Part shown: positions 26,143 through 35,733 of the stretch, one piece after another
Layout: each line of letters starts with the position of its first letter
Position numbering within the stretch: the stretch's first letter is position 1
NCBI GenBank assembly: GCA_902573865.1
Contig: CACGLI010000001.1
Span: 1 to 64,000 of the forward strand
Origin: an uncultured Pelagibacteraceae bacterium
Lineage (GTDB): Bacteria; Pseudomonadota; Alphaproteobacteria; Pelagibacterales; Pelagibacteraceae
Reading direction: 5' to 3'
Length of the DNA: 64,000 bases
Made by a program: the position numbers and the translations under genes
The notes under the pieces: model-generated
Database searches by the model: none
Seen by the model: only the letters and a program-made list of their open reading frames with translations
Told to the model about the DNA's origin: nothing

Positions 26143-28371
26143 TTATCTTAAAAAGCCTTCCATTTTTACTGGTTGTTTGTTTATCATGTATTTGTATACA
26201 TTTACATTTTCTAGAACTCTTTGAACATAGTTTCTCGTCTCTTTAAATCTAATTAACTCGATCCAATCAATATAACTAATCTGACCTTTGGAGGGGTCAC
26301 CATTTACTCTTCTCCATGTTTTGACTCTATTAGGACCAGCATTGTAAGCAGCAATAGCAAAAGGATAAACACCACCATAATCTTCTAATAAAGAATTAAA
26401 ATAATAAGTACCTAGCTTAATATTATATTCAGGATCTTGTGTTAAGCCAGAAATACTGTAAGGAAGTCCAGCTTGCTTTGCTACAGTTTTAGCTGTGTAT
26501 TTCATTAACTGCATCATCCCTCTAGCTCCTGCATAACTATAGGCTTTTCTATCAAATTCACTTTCTTGTCTGATTATTGCTAAGATAAGTTCAGAACGCG
26601 GCATTGTCTTTGAATTAATTGTTCTTGGAGTAGTAATTATTGGGTAATTATAATTTAAATAAAATCTTTTTTCATAGGAAGCTTTTTTTGAAATTTGAAT
26701 CGCAAAATCATATCTTTCAACTTCAACTGCTAATCTTGCGGCTAATACCTCGCTACCTTTTTCTATATCTAGTGAAGCTAAATGTTTAAGAATATCTTTG
26801 GTGTATTTAGTTTGATCTAATTCTTTTAAAATTTTTACAATTTTAATTAATTTATTTTTTTCAAATTCTTTTTCATATTCTTTTGAAAATTTTGTTCCAT
26901 CATTCAACTCTATATCCGGTGATATATTTAATTCTTTTAAGCTTAATTGACCGTAATATGTTGTCAAAAATTGAGAACCCTCTAAAAAATAGTTTTCTGC
27001 TTGTTTATTATTCCCTAAAGCTTTGTATGATTTACCTAACCAATATGCTCCCCTTGAAAGACTTATAGGATAGCTTACATTTTCATAAAAATTTAAAAAA
27101 TGGTTTATAGCATATTCTTGAGAGTTTAAAAAACTATGTGCCACCCAACCAGATAACCATTCTGCCTCTGCAAACGCAGGTCCTGATGTTAAAGAGTGTT
27201 CACTTGCAATTTTATAAGCAGTTTTATATCTTTTTTTATATATTAGCGATCTTACAATACTTTCTCTTTGCTTCCACCATAAATCAGCCCTTTTTAATTC
27301 ATCTTCAGACTTATTTGAATTTTCGTATAAAATTTGCAGCGATGATTCTAATCGACCTCTTCGGTTTCTCCATCTTAATCTGTCATATTGTAATCCAATA
27401 TCATTTTTAAATTTTTCAGGAACTTTTGATATGGCATTATCAACACCATAAGAGTTGCTCATCAATATTTGTCTTGCATTATATAAAGCCTTGTAATCTT
27501 TTGGTAAGTAAATTAAAAGTCGTTTCAAATCCCAATACTTTCTCTCCCAAGCTAGATATTCTGCTCTCTTAATATGATCATCTGATGATAAAATTTTTTT
27601 AAATTTATTTTTATAATATCGCAATTGACTTCTGCTAAGATCTGCCGTCACCCATCCTTCTTTAATTAGTTTATTAACATCACTATTTGCTCTTTTTTTC
27701 AATAAAGCTTCGGCTAATTTTAATTTACCAGTGCCGCTGACGGGAGGATAATTTTCAAACCAATTTATAATAATATTGGGAGTTGAACTTTTTAAATTAA
27801 TTTTTTGTTCAGCTAAATACTGTAATCGTCCTATTCTTGGATAATAAGTGTTTTTTTGAACAAAAGTTGTATAATCATTAAAACTGGCATTATTCCCTGT
27901 TTTAAGCAAATAGAGCCACTGTATAAAATTCTTAAAATCTTTATCTTTCATTCTTGTTGAAGATTTGTAAGCTGTAATCCATTTCTTATTTTTTATGTGT
28001 TCAAATACTATTTTTGCTTTTTCAAAGTCTTTTTGACTCAAATAATTAGATTTTTTTACAGTTTTTGTTTTTCTGTAAGTTTCAGGCTTTTTTTGAGGAA
28101 GAATTAAATTTGTATTTTTTATTTTTTTTTCTATTAGCTTTACATTTTCTTTTTTTTGTAAAGTCTTATCAATCTTTTTCTCTTCTTGATTTTTCTCACT
28201 GATAGTTGGTTTTTTACTAGGTACTATTTGGGTATTTTTGTTAATATTTCTCTCAATCTTCTTAAAAACAGAAGGTTTTTCTTTTGGTAAAATTATTTCA
28301 TTAGAAAAAATAGGTTTAGTAAATATTGAAAATAACAATAATAGTACTAGACTAATTAAACGAATAAGCAT
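26143..28371 (-). CDS. Soluble lytic murein transglycosylase (Slt type)
   Basis: 742 residues. A signal peptide (about 1-23) is followed by a lysine/proline-rich low-complexity linker (about 25-120), a long alpha-helical superhelix, and a C-terminal SLT domain. The catalytic Glu is in AIIRQESEFDRKAYSYAGARGMMQLM, and AIAAYNAGPNRV is present. It would cleave peptidoglycan glycan strands in the periplasm, giving 1,6-anhydro ends. Its stop lies two bases beyond the tRNA-Ser gene. Confidence 0.9.
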   Translation of the reverse strand: MLIRLISLVLLLLFSIFTKPIFSNEIILPKEKPSVFKKIERNINKNTQIVPSKKPTISEKNQEEKKIDKTLQKKENVKLIEKKIKNTNLILPQKKPETYRKTKTVKKSNYLSQKDFEKAKIVFEHIKNKKWITAYKSSTRMKDKDFKNFIQWLYLLKTGNNASFNDYTTFVQKNTYYPRIGRLQYLAEQKINLKSSTPNIIINWFENYPPVSGTGKLKLAEALLKKRANSDVNKLIKEGWVTADLSRSQLRYYKNKFKKILSSDDHIKRAEYLAWERKYWDLKRLLIYLPKDYKALYNARQILMSNSYGVDNAISKVPEKFKNDIGLQYDRLRWRNRRGRLESSLQILYENSNKSEDELKRADLWWKQRESIVRSLIYKKRYKTAYKIASEHSLTSGPAFAEAEWLSGWVAHSFLNSQEYAINHFLNFYENVSYPISLSRGAYWLGKSYKALGNNKQAENYFLEGSQFLTTYYGQLSLKELNISPDIELNDGTKFSKEYEKEFEKNKLIKIVKILKELDQTKYTKDILKHLASLDIEKGSEVLAARLAVEVERYDFAIQISKKASYEKRFYLNYNYPIITTPRTINSKTMPRSELILAIIRQESEFDRKAYSYAGARGMMQLMKYTAKTVAKQAGLPYSISGLTQDPEYNIKLGTYYFNSLLEDYGGVYPFAIAAYNAGPNRVKTWRRVNGDPSKGQISYIDWIELIRFKETRNYVQRVLENVNVYKYMINKQPVKMEGFLR

Positions 28372-28402
28372 AATTTATAGATTAGCTATCTTATATTGAT
28401 TT

Positions 28403-29278
28403 ATGTTTAAAGGTTCAATCGTTGCTTTAATTACCCCATTTAAAAATGATAAATTGAATGAGGAAAATTACGTTAAATTGATCCATCATCACATTAAAAA
28501 TGGTACAAATGGTGTTGTACCAGCTGGTACAACGGGTGAGTCTCCAACTTTATCCCACAGTGAACATAATAAAGTAATAGAATTAGCAGTTAAAGAGTGT
28601 AAAGGCAAGATCCCGGTTATAGCGGGTACAGGGTCTAATTCTACGGCAGAGGCCATCGAGTTATCAACTCACGCGGAAAAATCAGGAGCTGATGCTTTGT
28701 TAATTGTAACTCCATATTATAACAAACCTACACAGGAAGGTTTATATCAACATTATAAAAAAATTAACGACAATGTTGGTATACCAATAATAATTTATAA
28801 TATTCCATCTAGATCTGTAATAGATATGTCCGTAGACACAATGGCAAAGTTATTTGAATTAAAAAACATTGTAGGCGTAAAGGATGCGACTGGTGACCTT
28901 AATAGAGTAGATAAACAATTAAAAGCTATGGGTAAGGAATTTATTCAATTGACAGGAGAGGATGGAAATGCATTAGAGTTCAATAAAAGAGGCGGAGTAG
29001 GATGTATCGGTGTAACTGCAAATGTTGCACCTAAACTTTGTTCTGAATTTCAATCAGAATTATCAAAAAATTTAAAAAGTAAAAAAGCTGAAGAAATAAA
29101 CAACCTTTTATTACCGTTGCATAAAGCTTTATTTATAGAAAGCAACCCTTCACCAGTTAAATTCGCTGCATCGTTATTAAAATTGTCATCACCAAATGTA
29201 AGATTACCACTGGTAGAAATTAAAAGCCAAACAAAAGAAGAAGTTATTAAAGCGCTAAAAATCGCAAAATTAATTTAA
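28403..29278 (+). CDS. dapA: 4-hydroxy-tetrahydrodipicolinate synthase
   Basis: 291 residues, normal length. Pyruvate-site loop [10 protein letters not shown] near residue 43, Tyr in IIYNIPSRS, and Schiff-base Lys in GVKDATGDL near residue 160. It condenses pyruvate with aspartate semialdehyde in lysine/diaminopimelate synthesis. First gene of a long plus-strand run; its stop overlaps the smpB start (TAATG). Confidence 0.97.
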   Translation: MFKGSIVALITPFKNDKLNEENYVKLIHHHIKNGTNGVVPAGTTGESPTLSHSEHNKVIELAVKECKGKIPVIAGTGSNSTAEAIELSTHAEKSGADALLIVTPYYNKPTQEGLYQHYKKINDNVGIPIIIYNIPSRSVIDMSVDTMAKLFELKNIVGVKDATGDLNRVDKQLKAMGKEFIQLTGEDGNALEFNKRGGVGCIGVTANVAPKLCSEFQSELSKNLKSKKAEEINNLLLPLHKALFIESNPSPVKFAASLLKLSSPNVRLPLVEIKSQTKEEVIKALKIAKLI

Positions 29279-29751
29279 TGAAACATAAAGTTTCATCTGG
29301 AAAAAAAATCATATGTCTAAATAGAAAAGCTTCTTTTAATTATTTTATTCAAGAAATATTTGAAGCAGGAATTAGCTTAAAGGGTTCGGAGGTAAAATCA
29401 TTGAGAGAAGGAAAAGGAAATATTAACGATTCATATGCAGTTGACAAAGGTGGGGAAATTTTTTTAATAAATTCACATATTCCACTTTATAGACAATCCT
29501 CATATAATAATCATAATCCAAAAAATGAGAGAAAACTTCTTTTAAATAAAAAAGAAATTAATAAAATTATAGGAAGCATAAATCGCGATGGACTTACTGT
29601 CATACCTACTAAACTTTATTTCTTTAAAGGAAAAGCAAAAGTCGAAATAGCTGTTGCCAAAGGAAAAAAACTTTACGATAAAAGAGAAACAATTAAAAAA
29701 AGAGACTGGAACAGAGAAAAAGCTAAATTTTTTGCAAAAAAAAACAAATGA
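29278..29751 (+). CDS. smpB: SsrA-binding protein SmpB
   Basis: 157 residues. The OB fold begins with [34 protein letters not shown], and the C-terminal tail has [21 protein letters not shown]. SmpB brings tmRNA to stalled ribosomes; the basic C-terminal tail enters the empty mRNA channel. It overlaps folK by four bases. The tmRNA gene itself is not in this window. Confidence 0.97.
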   Translation: MKHKVSSGKKIICLNRKASFNYFIQEIFEAGISLKGSEVKSLREGKGNINDSYAVDKGGEIFLINSHIPLYRQSSYNNHNPKNERKLLLNKKEINKIIGSINRDGLTVIPTKLYFFKGKAKVEIAVAKGKKLYDKRETIKKRDWNREKAKFFAKKNK

Positions 29752-30239
29752 TATTTCTAAGCATTGGTTCAAATTTAAAATCTTTTTGGGGAAGTAAAAT
29801 TGATAATATACATAAATGTATTAATCTAATATCTAAATTTTCTAAAATCAAAGATATATCAAAATTTTATAAAACACCCTCTTATCCAAATAAGTTATTT
29901 CCAAATTTTGTGAATGTGATAATTAAAATTGAATTTTATAGCAATCCATATAAACTTTTAAAAAATTTAAAATTAATAGAAAAATATATGGGAAGGCTAA
30001 ATAATACCAAAAACTCACCAAGAGTATGTGACATTGATATAATTGATTTTAACGGTCTTGTTATTAATAATAAAGATCTTTATTTACCACACCCAAATAT
30101 GCATAAAAGAAATTTTGTTTTATATCCTCTGAAAGATGTTTCTCCTGATTGGCATCATCCTGTAACAAATAAAAATATTGATTTTTTAACAAAAAATTTA
30201 AGCCGAAGCTCACATATTGAGATTACAAGAATTCGATAA
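29748..30239 (+). CDS. folK: HPPK, folate biosynthesis pyrophosphokinase
   Basis: 163 residues. The N terminus is [17 protein letters not shown], and the ATP/Mg-binding signature is [14 protein letters not shown] near residue 90, followed by [18 protein letters not shown]. It pyrophosphorylates 6-hydroxymethyl-7,8-dihydropterin ahead of dihydropteroate synthase. Other folate genes are not adjacent. Confidence 0.94.
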   Translation: MIFLSIGSNLKSFWGSKIDNIHKCINLISKFSKIKDISKFYKTPSYPNKLFPNFVNVIIKIEFYSNPYKLLKNLKLIEKYMGRLNNTKNSPRVCDIDIIDFNGLVINNKDLYLPHPNMHKRNFVLYPLKDVSPDWHHPVTNKNIDFLTKNLSRSSHIEITRIR

Positions 30240-30256
30240 AATGATATAACTAATCT

Positions 30257-32005
30257 ATGTCTGAAAATATTGAACTAATTGATAAAATAAAATCTTATAA
30301 TAAGTTTTTTAATCAAAATACTTTAAGCAAAGCATATGATTTTGCTGTTAGTGCTCATAAAAACCAAAAGAGGAAATCTGGCGATCCTTTTGTAAAACAT
30401 CCTCTTGCTGTTGCGAATATTCTTTCAGATTTAAAATTAGATAGTGCAACTATAGTTACTGGTCTACTTCATGATACAATCGAAGATACAAAAACAACAT
30501 ACGATGTAGTTTTAAAAGAATTTGGCAAAGAAGTTGCAGATTTAGTTGAAGGAGTAACAAAAATTTCAGCTTTAGAAAACAAGGCTGCAGAAAATTATCG
30601 AGCAGAAAATTTTAGAAAACTTATCCTTGCAACTTCAAAAGATATTCGCGTGTTATTAGTAAAACTGGCTGACAGATTGCATAACATGAGGACTATTAAA
30701 GCTTTTGACTCAATTGAAAAACAAAAAAGAATAGCAAGAGAAACTATGGAAGTTTACGCCCCGTTAGCGGATAGAATGGGCATGAATAGAATTCGTGATG
30801 AATTAGAAGATCTGTCATTCGAAATATTAAATAAAGAAGCAAGGACCTTAATTCAAAATAGATTAAAATTTATTAAAAATAACCGTAATGATACATTTAA
30901 ATCAATATCTACAGAGTTAATTTCATTGTTAGAGGCCAATGGAATTAAAGCTAAAATAGCAGGCAGAGAAAAAACTCCTTTTTCAATTTGGCGAAAAGTG
31001 CAAAATAAAAAAATTTCTTTAGAACAATTAACAGACATTGTTGGTTTTAGAATTGTATTAAAAGATATTAACGATTGTTATAAAACTTTAGGAGTTTTTC
31101 ACTCTCATTATTCAGCTATACCTGGTAGATTTAAAGATTATATCTCAACTCCAAAAATCAATCAGTACAAGTCAATTCATACAGCCTTGATCGGTCCAAA
31201 TAATCAAAGAATAGAAATTCAAATTAGAACTTTTGATATGCACGAGTTTGCAGAAAGGGGAATAGCATCCCATTGGAAATATAAATCTTCGGAAAAAATA
31301 TCTGATTTATCTTGGAAGGAATATGACTGGCTTCGAGATTTAGTTGAAATTATTGAACAGGGGAATAGCCCTGAACATTATTATGAGTTCACAAAACTTC
31401 AAATGTTTCAGGAAAATGTTTTTTGTTTTACACCTAAAGGAGCTGTAATCAAATTACCAAAAAATGGCACTTGTATTGATTTTGCATATGCTGTGCATAC
31501 TCATATTGGAGATACTGCCATTGGAAGCGTGGTAAATGGAAAAAATATGCCATTAGAAACAATATTGAAAAATGGGGATATGATTAAGATAATGACATCA
31601 AAAAAAGAATCACCATCTCTGCATTGGCTATCTACATCTAAAACTGGGAAAGCAAGAGCTGCTATTAGAAGATATTGGCAAAATCGAAGTAATGCTGTCT
31701 CGCATAACAAACCAAAAATATACAATAGCACTCTTTTAATTGATTTGCCTCACAAGCCAGGTATGCTTGGAGAAATAAGCACACTAATAGGAATCAACAA
31801 TAGCAATATATTAAATGTGGAATTAATTAAAAGAAAGCAAAATTACTTACAATTTTCTTTTGACATACAAATTAATGATTTAAAAAACTTTACAAACTTG
31901 ATAAGTCAAATAAAGCAAAAAAATTTAAATTTTAAAATAATTCGGCATAAACAGAAAAAAAATGCTTTCTTACGAAGAATCTTTGAAAATTTTAAGAGAA
32001 ACTAA
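30257..32005 (+). CDS. RelA/SpoT-type (p)ppGpp synthetase/hydrolase, shortened
   Basis: 582 residues against 700-750 for usual long RSH proteins. The HD hydrolase domain (about 25-170; LLHDTIEDT, KLADRLHNMR) and synthetase domain (about 215-345; REKTPFSIWRK, DIVGFRIVLKD, YKSIHTALIG) look intact. TGS spans about 388-449 and ACT about 490-565. The intervening helical and Cys-rich (ZFD/RIS) domains are missing, leaving about 40 residues. As the probable only RSH it should set (p)ppGpp in starvation; altered ribosome sensing is possible. The pyrE start lies 44 bases inside its end. Confidence 0.93.
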   Translation: MSENIELIDKIKSYNKFFNQNTLSKAYDFAVSAHKNQKRKSGDPFVKHPLAVANILSDLKLDSATIVTGLLHDTIEDTKTTYDVVLKEFGKEVADLVEGVTKISALENKAAENYRAENFRKLILATSKDIRVLLVKLADRLHNMRTIKAFDSIEKQKRIARETMEVYAPLADRMGMNRIRDELEDLSFEILNKEARTLIQNRLKFIKNNRNDTFKSISTELISLLEANGIKAKIAGREKTPFSIWRKVQNKKISLEQLTDIVGFRIVLKDINDCYKTLGVFHSHYSAIPGRFKDYISTPKINQYKSIHTALIGPNNQRIEIQIRTFDMHEFAERGIASHWKYKSSEKISDLSWKEYDWLRDLVEIIEQGNSPEHYYEFTKLQMFQENVFCFTPKGAVIKLPKNGTCIDFAYAVHTHIGDTAIGSVVNGKNMPLETILKNGDMIKIMTSKKESPSLHWLSTSKTGKARAAIRRYWQNRSNAVSHNKPKIYNSTLLIDLPHKPGMLGEISTLIGINNSNILNVELIKRKQNYLQFSFDIQINDLKNFTNLISQIKQKNLNFKIIRHKQKKNAFLRRIFENFKRN

Positions 32006-32543
32006 TGCTCTTATAGACGGGCATTTTATACTTTCTTCAGGATTACACAGTTCCCAGTATGTCCAATGTGCTCAATTACTGAGTGAACCTGAAAAAGCTA
32101 AAAAAATATGTGAGTCTTTAGCTGTGAAATTAAAAAATCAATTCAAAAAATTCAATTTAATTTTAACTCCTGCAATAGGGGGTATTATCATTGGATATGA
32201 AATTGGTAGATTGCTTAAAAAAAAAACAATATTTGCTGAAAGGGTAGATAATAAATTTGATTTAAGGAGAAATTTTCTTATAAAAAAAGGTGACAAGGTG
32301 CTAATAATCGAAGATGTAATCACTACTGGCAAATCAAGCAAAGAATGCATGGATTTGGTAAATAAATACGGGGGAGAAACAGTTGGTTACGGTTGTATAA
32401 TTGATAGATCCAATAAGCAATCAGTTTTAAAAGAGAAAATCGTCTCGCAAATTACGCTGAATATCCCAACTTTTAAAAAAGATAATATTCCCAGCTCACT
32501 TTCTAAAATAAAAGCTATAAAACCTGGTAGTAGAAATATTTAA
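31962..32543 (+). CDS. pyrE: Orotate phosphoribosyltransferase
   Basis: 193 residues. The PRPP-binding motif VLIIEDVITTGKSSKE is near residue 110, with SSGLHSSQYVQC and the ILTPAIGGIIIGYE loop upstream. It adds PRPP to orotate to give OMP. The long form with an N-terminal ILRETNALIDGHFILSSG is the alphaproteobacterial/thermophile-like type. It starts within relA/spoT (44-base overlap) and overlaps pdxJ by one base. Confidence 0.94.
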   Translation: MLSYEESLKILRETNALIDGHFILSSGLHSSQYVQCAQLLSEPEKAKKICESLAVKLKNQFKKFNLILTPAIGGIIIGYEIGRLLKKKTIFAERVDNKFDLRRNFLIKKGDKVLIIEDVITTGKSSKECMDLVNKYGGETVGYGCIIDRSNKQSVLKEKIVSQITLNIPTFKKDNIPSSLSKIKAIKPGSRNI

Positions 32544-33268
32544 TGAGTAAAATTAAATTAGGAGTGAATATTGATCATGTTGCAACTGTAAGGAATGCTA
32601 GAGGTGAAAACTATCCTGATCCTTTACAAGCAGCTATGTTGGCACAAAAATATGGCGCAGATTCAATTACTATTCATCTTAGAGAAGATAGAAGACACAT
32701 TAATGATAGTGATTTAAAAAAGATAAATTCAAAATTGAAAATACCATTAAATCTTGAAATGGCTCCAACAAAGGAAATGCTAAAAATAGCTCTAAAAGAA
32801 AATCCAGACTATGTATGCCTAGTACCAGAAAATAGAAAGGAAATCACTACGGAGGGTGGTTTAAATCTAGATCATAATAAAGAACTTTTAAAAAATATAA
32901 TTTTTAAATTAAAAAAGAAAAAAATTAGAGTAAGTTTATTCATAGAACCCAATCAAAATGATATTATCAAAGCTAAATTTTTCTATAACTCAGATTGTAT
33001 AGAAATTCATTCTGGTAAAATCTGTCGACTAATTGATAGAAACAAAAAATATAATAAAGAACTTAAGAAAATCAGAAATGCAATTAACATGGCACATATA
33101 ATTGGTCTTGAGGCTCATGTTGGCCATGGGTTAAATTTTAAATCAGCAAAAATTATAAGTAAACTGAAACATATAAAAGAATTTAATATTGGTCATTTTT
33201 TAATTGGAAATTCTATTTTTAATGGATTTCGCTATACAATTAATAAATTTAAAAAAATTATTAAATAA
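32543..33268 (+). CDS. pdxJ: Pyridoxine 5'-phosphate synthase
   Basis: 241 residues. The phosphate-binding start GVNIDHVATVRNARGENYPDP is diagnostic, with SITIHLREDRRHI and the C-terminal AHVGHGLNF. It joins 1-deoxy-xylulose 5-phosphate and 3-amino-2-oxopropyl phosphate in the DXP-dependent vitamin B6 route. pdxJ-acpS order is widely conserved; only two bases separate them. Confidence 0.97.
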   Translation: MSKIKLGVNIDHVATVRNARGENYPDPLQAAMLAQKYGADSITIHLREDRRHINDSDLKKINSKLKIPLNLEMAPTKEMLKIALKENPDYVCLVPENRKEITTEGGLNLDHNKELLKNIIFKLKKKKIRVSLFIEPNQNDIIKAKFFYNSDCIEIHSGKICRLIDRNKKYNKELKKIRNAINMAHIIGLEAHVGHGLNFKSAKIISKLKHIKEFNIGHFLIGNSIFNGFRYTINKFKKIIK

Positions 33269-33270
33269 TT

Positions 33271-33654
33271 ATGAATATTTATGGTATTGGGATTGATATA
33301 GTAAAAATTTCTAGATTTAGCAAATTGATAAAAAAAAAAAGTTACCTAAAAAGAATATTTTCAAAAAAAGAAATTCAAAAATGTTTAAAAAAAAAAATTA
33401 ATTTAAAAGCATGTTTTGCAAAAAAATTTGCAGCTAAAGAAGCATTTTCAAAAGCTATTGGAACTGGTATTTCTGAGGGACTTAATTTTCATGAAATTGA
33501 GATCGATAACGAAAAAAATGGCAAACCTCTCATAAGATTAAAAAATAAAAGTTCAAAAAAAATTAAATTTATATTAAAAAATAATTATAGCTTAAATTTA
33601 ACTATATCTGATGAAAAAGAATATGCTATTGCAATGGTCCTTATTTCAAAATGA
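33271..33654 (+). CDS. acpS: Holo-[acyl-carrier-protein] synthase
   Basis: 127 residues. Motifs are IYGIGIDIVKISRF (first Mg-binding Asp) and FAAKEAFSKAIGTGI (Glu/Lys motif). It transfers 4'-phosphopantetheine from CoA to acyl carrier protein. The frame contains two separate 11-A runs (33330-33340 and 33387-33397). It overlaps lepB by four bases. Confidence 0.94.
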   Translation: MNIYGIGIDIVKISRFSKLIKKKSYLKRIFSKKEIQKCLKKKINLKACFAKKFAAKEAFSKAIGTGISEGLNFHEIEIDNEKNGKPLIRLKNKSSKKIKFILKNNYSLNLTISDEKEYAIAMVLISK

Positions 33655-34388
33655 AACAAAAACTAATCCACATTATAATAGATAATATAAAAACTTTAAT
33701 CTTTGCTATAATAATAGCTGTTTTAATTAGGTCTTTATTTTTCCAGCCTTTCTACATTCCATCTTCTTCTATGGAGCCAACACTTTTGATTGGTGATCGT
33801 ATTTTTGTAAACAAATATAAGTATGGATACAGTAAACACTCGTTTCCATTTAGTCCTAATTTCTCTGACAAGAGATTTTTTTACAAGACTCCTCAGAGAG
33901 GAGACTTAGTTGTTTTCAAAACACCTGCGGACAATAGAACTGATTATATAAAAAGACTAATTGGATTACCTGGTGAAACTATTCAATTTATTAATGGCAA
34001 TCTTTTCATTAACAATCAAAAAATTTTGAAATCAAAAACGGATTACAATGTTGATGTAAGATGTGGACCTTTTAAATTTAATACAAATATTTTTAAAGAA
34101 ACATTGCCAAATGGAAAAAGTTATTATGTTGCATATAATTCAGAAACTAAAATTGAAAATTCTGACAAATATGTCGTACCAGATAAACATTATTTCTTTA
34201 TTGGAGATAATAGAGACTGTTCTAAAGATAGTAGATTTTTAACTAGTGTCGGATATGTAAATCAAATTAATCTGGTTGGAAGAGCCAGTTTCATATTTTT
34301 CTCCAATGATACTATTACAAGTCCTTTACTAAAATTTTGGAATATTAATGACTCAATAAGAATAAAGAGATTTTTTAAAAAATTATGA
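33651..34388 (+). CDS. lepB: Signal peptidase I
   Basis: 245 residues. One N-terminal membrane anchor (about 12-30) precedes the catalytic Ser in IPSSSMEPTLLIGDR near residue 41. The catalytic Lys lies in DYIKRLIGLPGE near residue 103, and FIGDNRDCSKDSR follows. It removes signal peptides of exported proteins at the outer face of the inner membrane. It overlaps rnc by four bases. Confidence 0.96.
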   Translation: MKQKLIHIIIDNIKTLIFAIIIAVLIRSLFFQPFYIPSSSMEPTLLIGDRIFVNKYKYGYSKHSFPFSPNFSDKRFFYKTPQRGDLVVFKTPADNRTDYIKRLIGLPGETIQFINGNLFINNQKILKSKTDYNVDVRCGPFKFNTNIFKETLPNGKSYYVAYNSETKIENSDKYVVPDKHYFFIGDNRDCSKDSRFLTSVGYVNQINLVGRASFIFFSNDTITSPLLKFWNINDSIRIKRFFKKL

Positions 34389-35059
34389 TCAAAATTGCTT
34401 CACTAGATTTTTTATCAAAAAATAAGATTAAGTTTAAAGATGAAAATCTTTTAAGAAAATCTTTAACTCATAAAAGTTATGATAATGTAAATAATAATGA
34501 AAAGTTAGAATTCTTAGGCGATAGAGTTTTAGGTTTAATCATATCTAAGCAGCTTATGGAAATGTATCCAGATGAAAAGGAGGGCACGCTTGATAAAAAA
34601 TTTGCAAACTTGGTAAATAAAAAAACCTGCTATCAAATAGCAAAACAATTAAATCTTAAAAAACACATGTTTTTAGGTGAAAGTTATAAAAATAGAAATA
34701 AATCAGATGAAAAAATCACCAGTGACTGTCTCGAAGCATTAATAGGTGCTATTTATATTGATAATGGTTTTAAAATTACCGAAAAGTTTGTTTTGCTAAC
34801 TTGGCGTGAACAAATTGAAAATTCAATTGAGACATATATTGACTCAAAAACAAAACTTCAAGAATATTGCTTAAAAAAGTATAAGGAACTTCCAAAATAT
34901 CTTACTTTCAGTAAAACCGGACCAAATCATGACCCATTTTTTAAAGTAGGTGTTACAATTCCTAATTCCAAAAAAGTAATGGGTGCAGGAAAATCTATAA
35001 AAATCGCTCAACAAAATGCAGCTACAAAGTTATTGGCCATATTGAAAATTACATTATGA
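34385..35059 (+). CDS. rnc: Ribonuclease III
   Basis: 224 residues. The RNase III signature is NNEKLEFLGDRVLGLII near residue 38, with a second acidic cluster in DCLEALIGAIYIDNG near residue 116. A C-terminal dsRNA-binding domain (about 155-224; GAGKSIKIAQQNAATKLL) follows. It processes rRNA precursors and duplex RNA. It directly overlaps recO (four bases); era, usually between them in alphaproteobacteria, is absent. Confidence 0.97.
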   Translation: MIKIASLDFLSKNKIKFKDENLLRKSLTHKSYDNVNNNEKLEFLGDRVLGLIISKQLMEMYPDEKEGTLDKKFANLVNKKTCYQIAKQLNLKKHMFLGESYKNRNKSDEKITSDCLEALIGAIYIDNGFKITEKFVLLTWREQIENSIETYIDSKTKLQEYCLKKYKELPKYLTFSKTGPNHDPFFKVGVTIPNSKKVMGAGKSIKIAQQNAATKLLAILKITL

Positions 35060-35733
35060 ATTGGGAAGATGAGGGAATTTTACTTTTAAAAAAAAAATTT
35101 AGAGAAAATGCCAACTTAGTAAATATCTTTACAAAAAATCATGGTAAAACTTCTGGTATTGTATATGGAGGAAACTCTAGAAAAATAAGAAATTATCTTC
35201 AGGTAGGCAATCGTTTATATTTAAATCACAAAGCTAAAAATGATAATAAAATAGGTTACTTTCAAACAGAGCTAATTGAACCGATTTCTCCTAAATATTT
35301 TGATGATAAGATAAGATCGTGTGTATTAGGATGCACCACTTCAATACTCAATTGTTTGTTACCTGATTTGCAAAAAAACACAGATATATACAAAGCATTG
35401 AATATTTTTTTTAAAAATTTAGATAGTGATAGTTTTATTTTTTATTACTTAAAATGGGAAATCGAATTAATTCAACAATTAGGTTATGGTATAAATATAG
35501 GGGATAAAAGTAAATTTAATGAAGATCAAGATGGGTTACTTTCTTTTAAAATTGATGAGTTCTCATATGAAATTCCAAAATTTTTGGTGGGAGGAGAAAT
35601 ACACTCAAATTATTCAAATCAATTAGTAAAAAAGGGATTGATATTTACTAAAAATCTTTTTTTAAATAAAATTTTTAATGTTAATAATATTCAATTTCCT
35701 AGACAAAGAATAATTTTAGAAAAATACTTTTAA
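35056..35733 (+). CDS. recO: DNA repair protein RecO
   Basis: 225 residues. The N-terminal OB fold begins WEDEGILLLKKKFRENANLVNIFTKNHGKTSGIVYGG, and a helical C-terminal domain follows. The zinc-binding cysteines of many RecO proteins are not evident in the C-terminal half. RecO loads RecA onto SSB-coated gaps with RecR. Its end overlaps hemB by four bases on the other strand. Confidence 0.88.
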   Translation: MNWEDEGILLLKKKFRENANLVNIFTKNHGKTSGIVYGGNSRKIRNYLQVGNRLYLNHKAKNDNKIGYFQTELIEPISPKYFDDKIRSCVLGCTTSILNCLLPDLQKNTDIYKALNIFFKNLDSDSFIFYYLKWEIELIQQLGYGINIGDKSKFNEDQDGLLSFKIDEFSYEIPKFLVGGEIHSNYSNQLVKKGLIFTKNLFLNKIFNVNNIQFPRQRIILEKYF

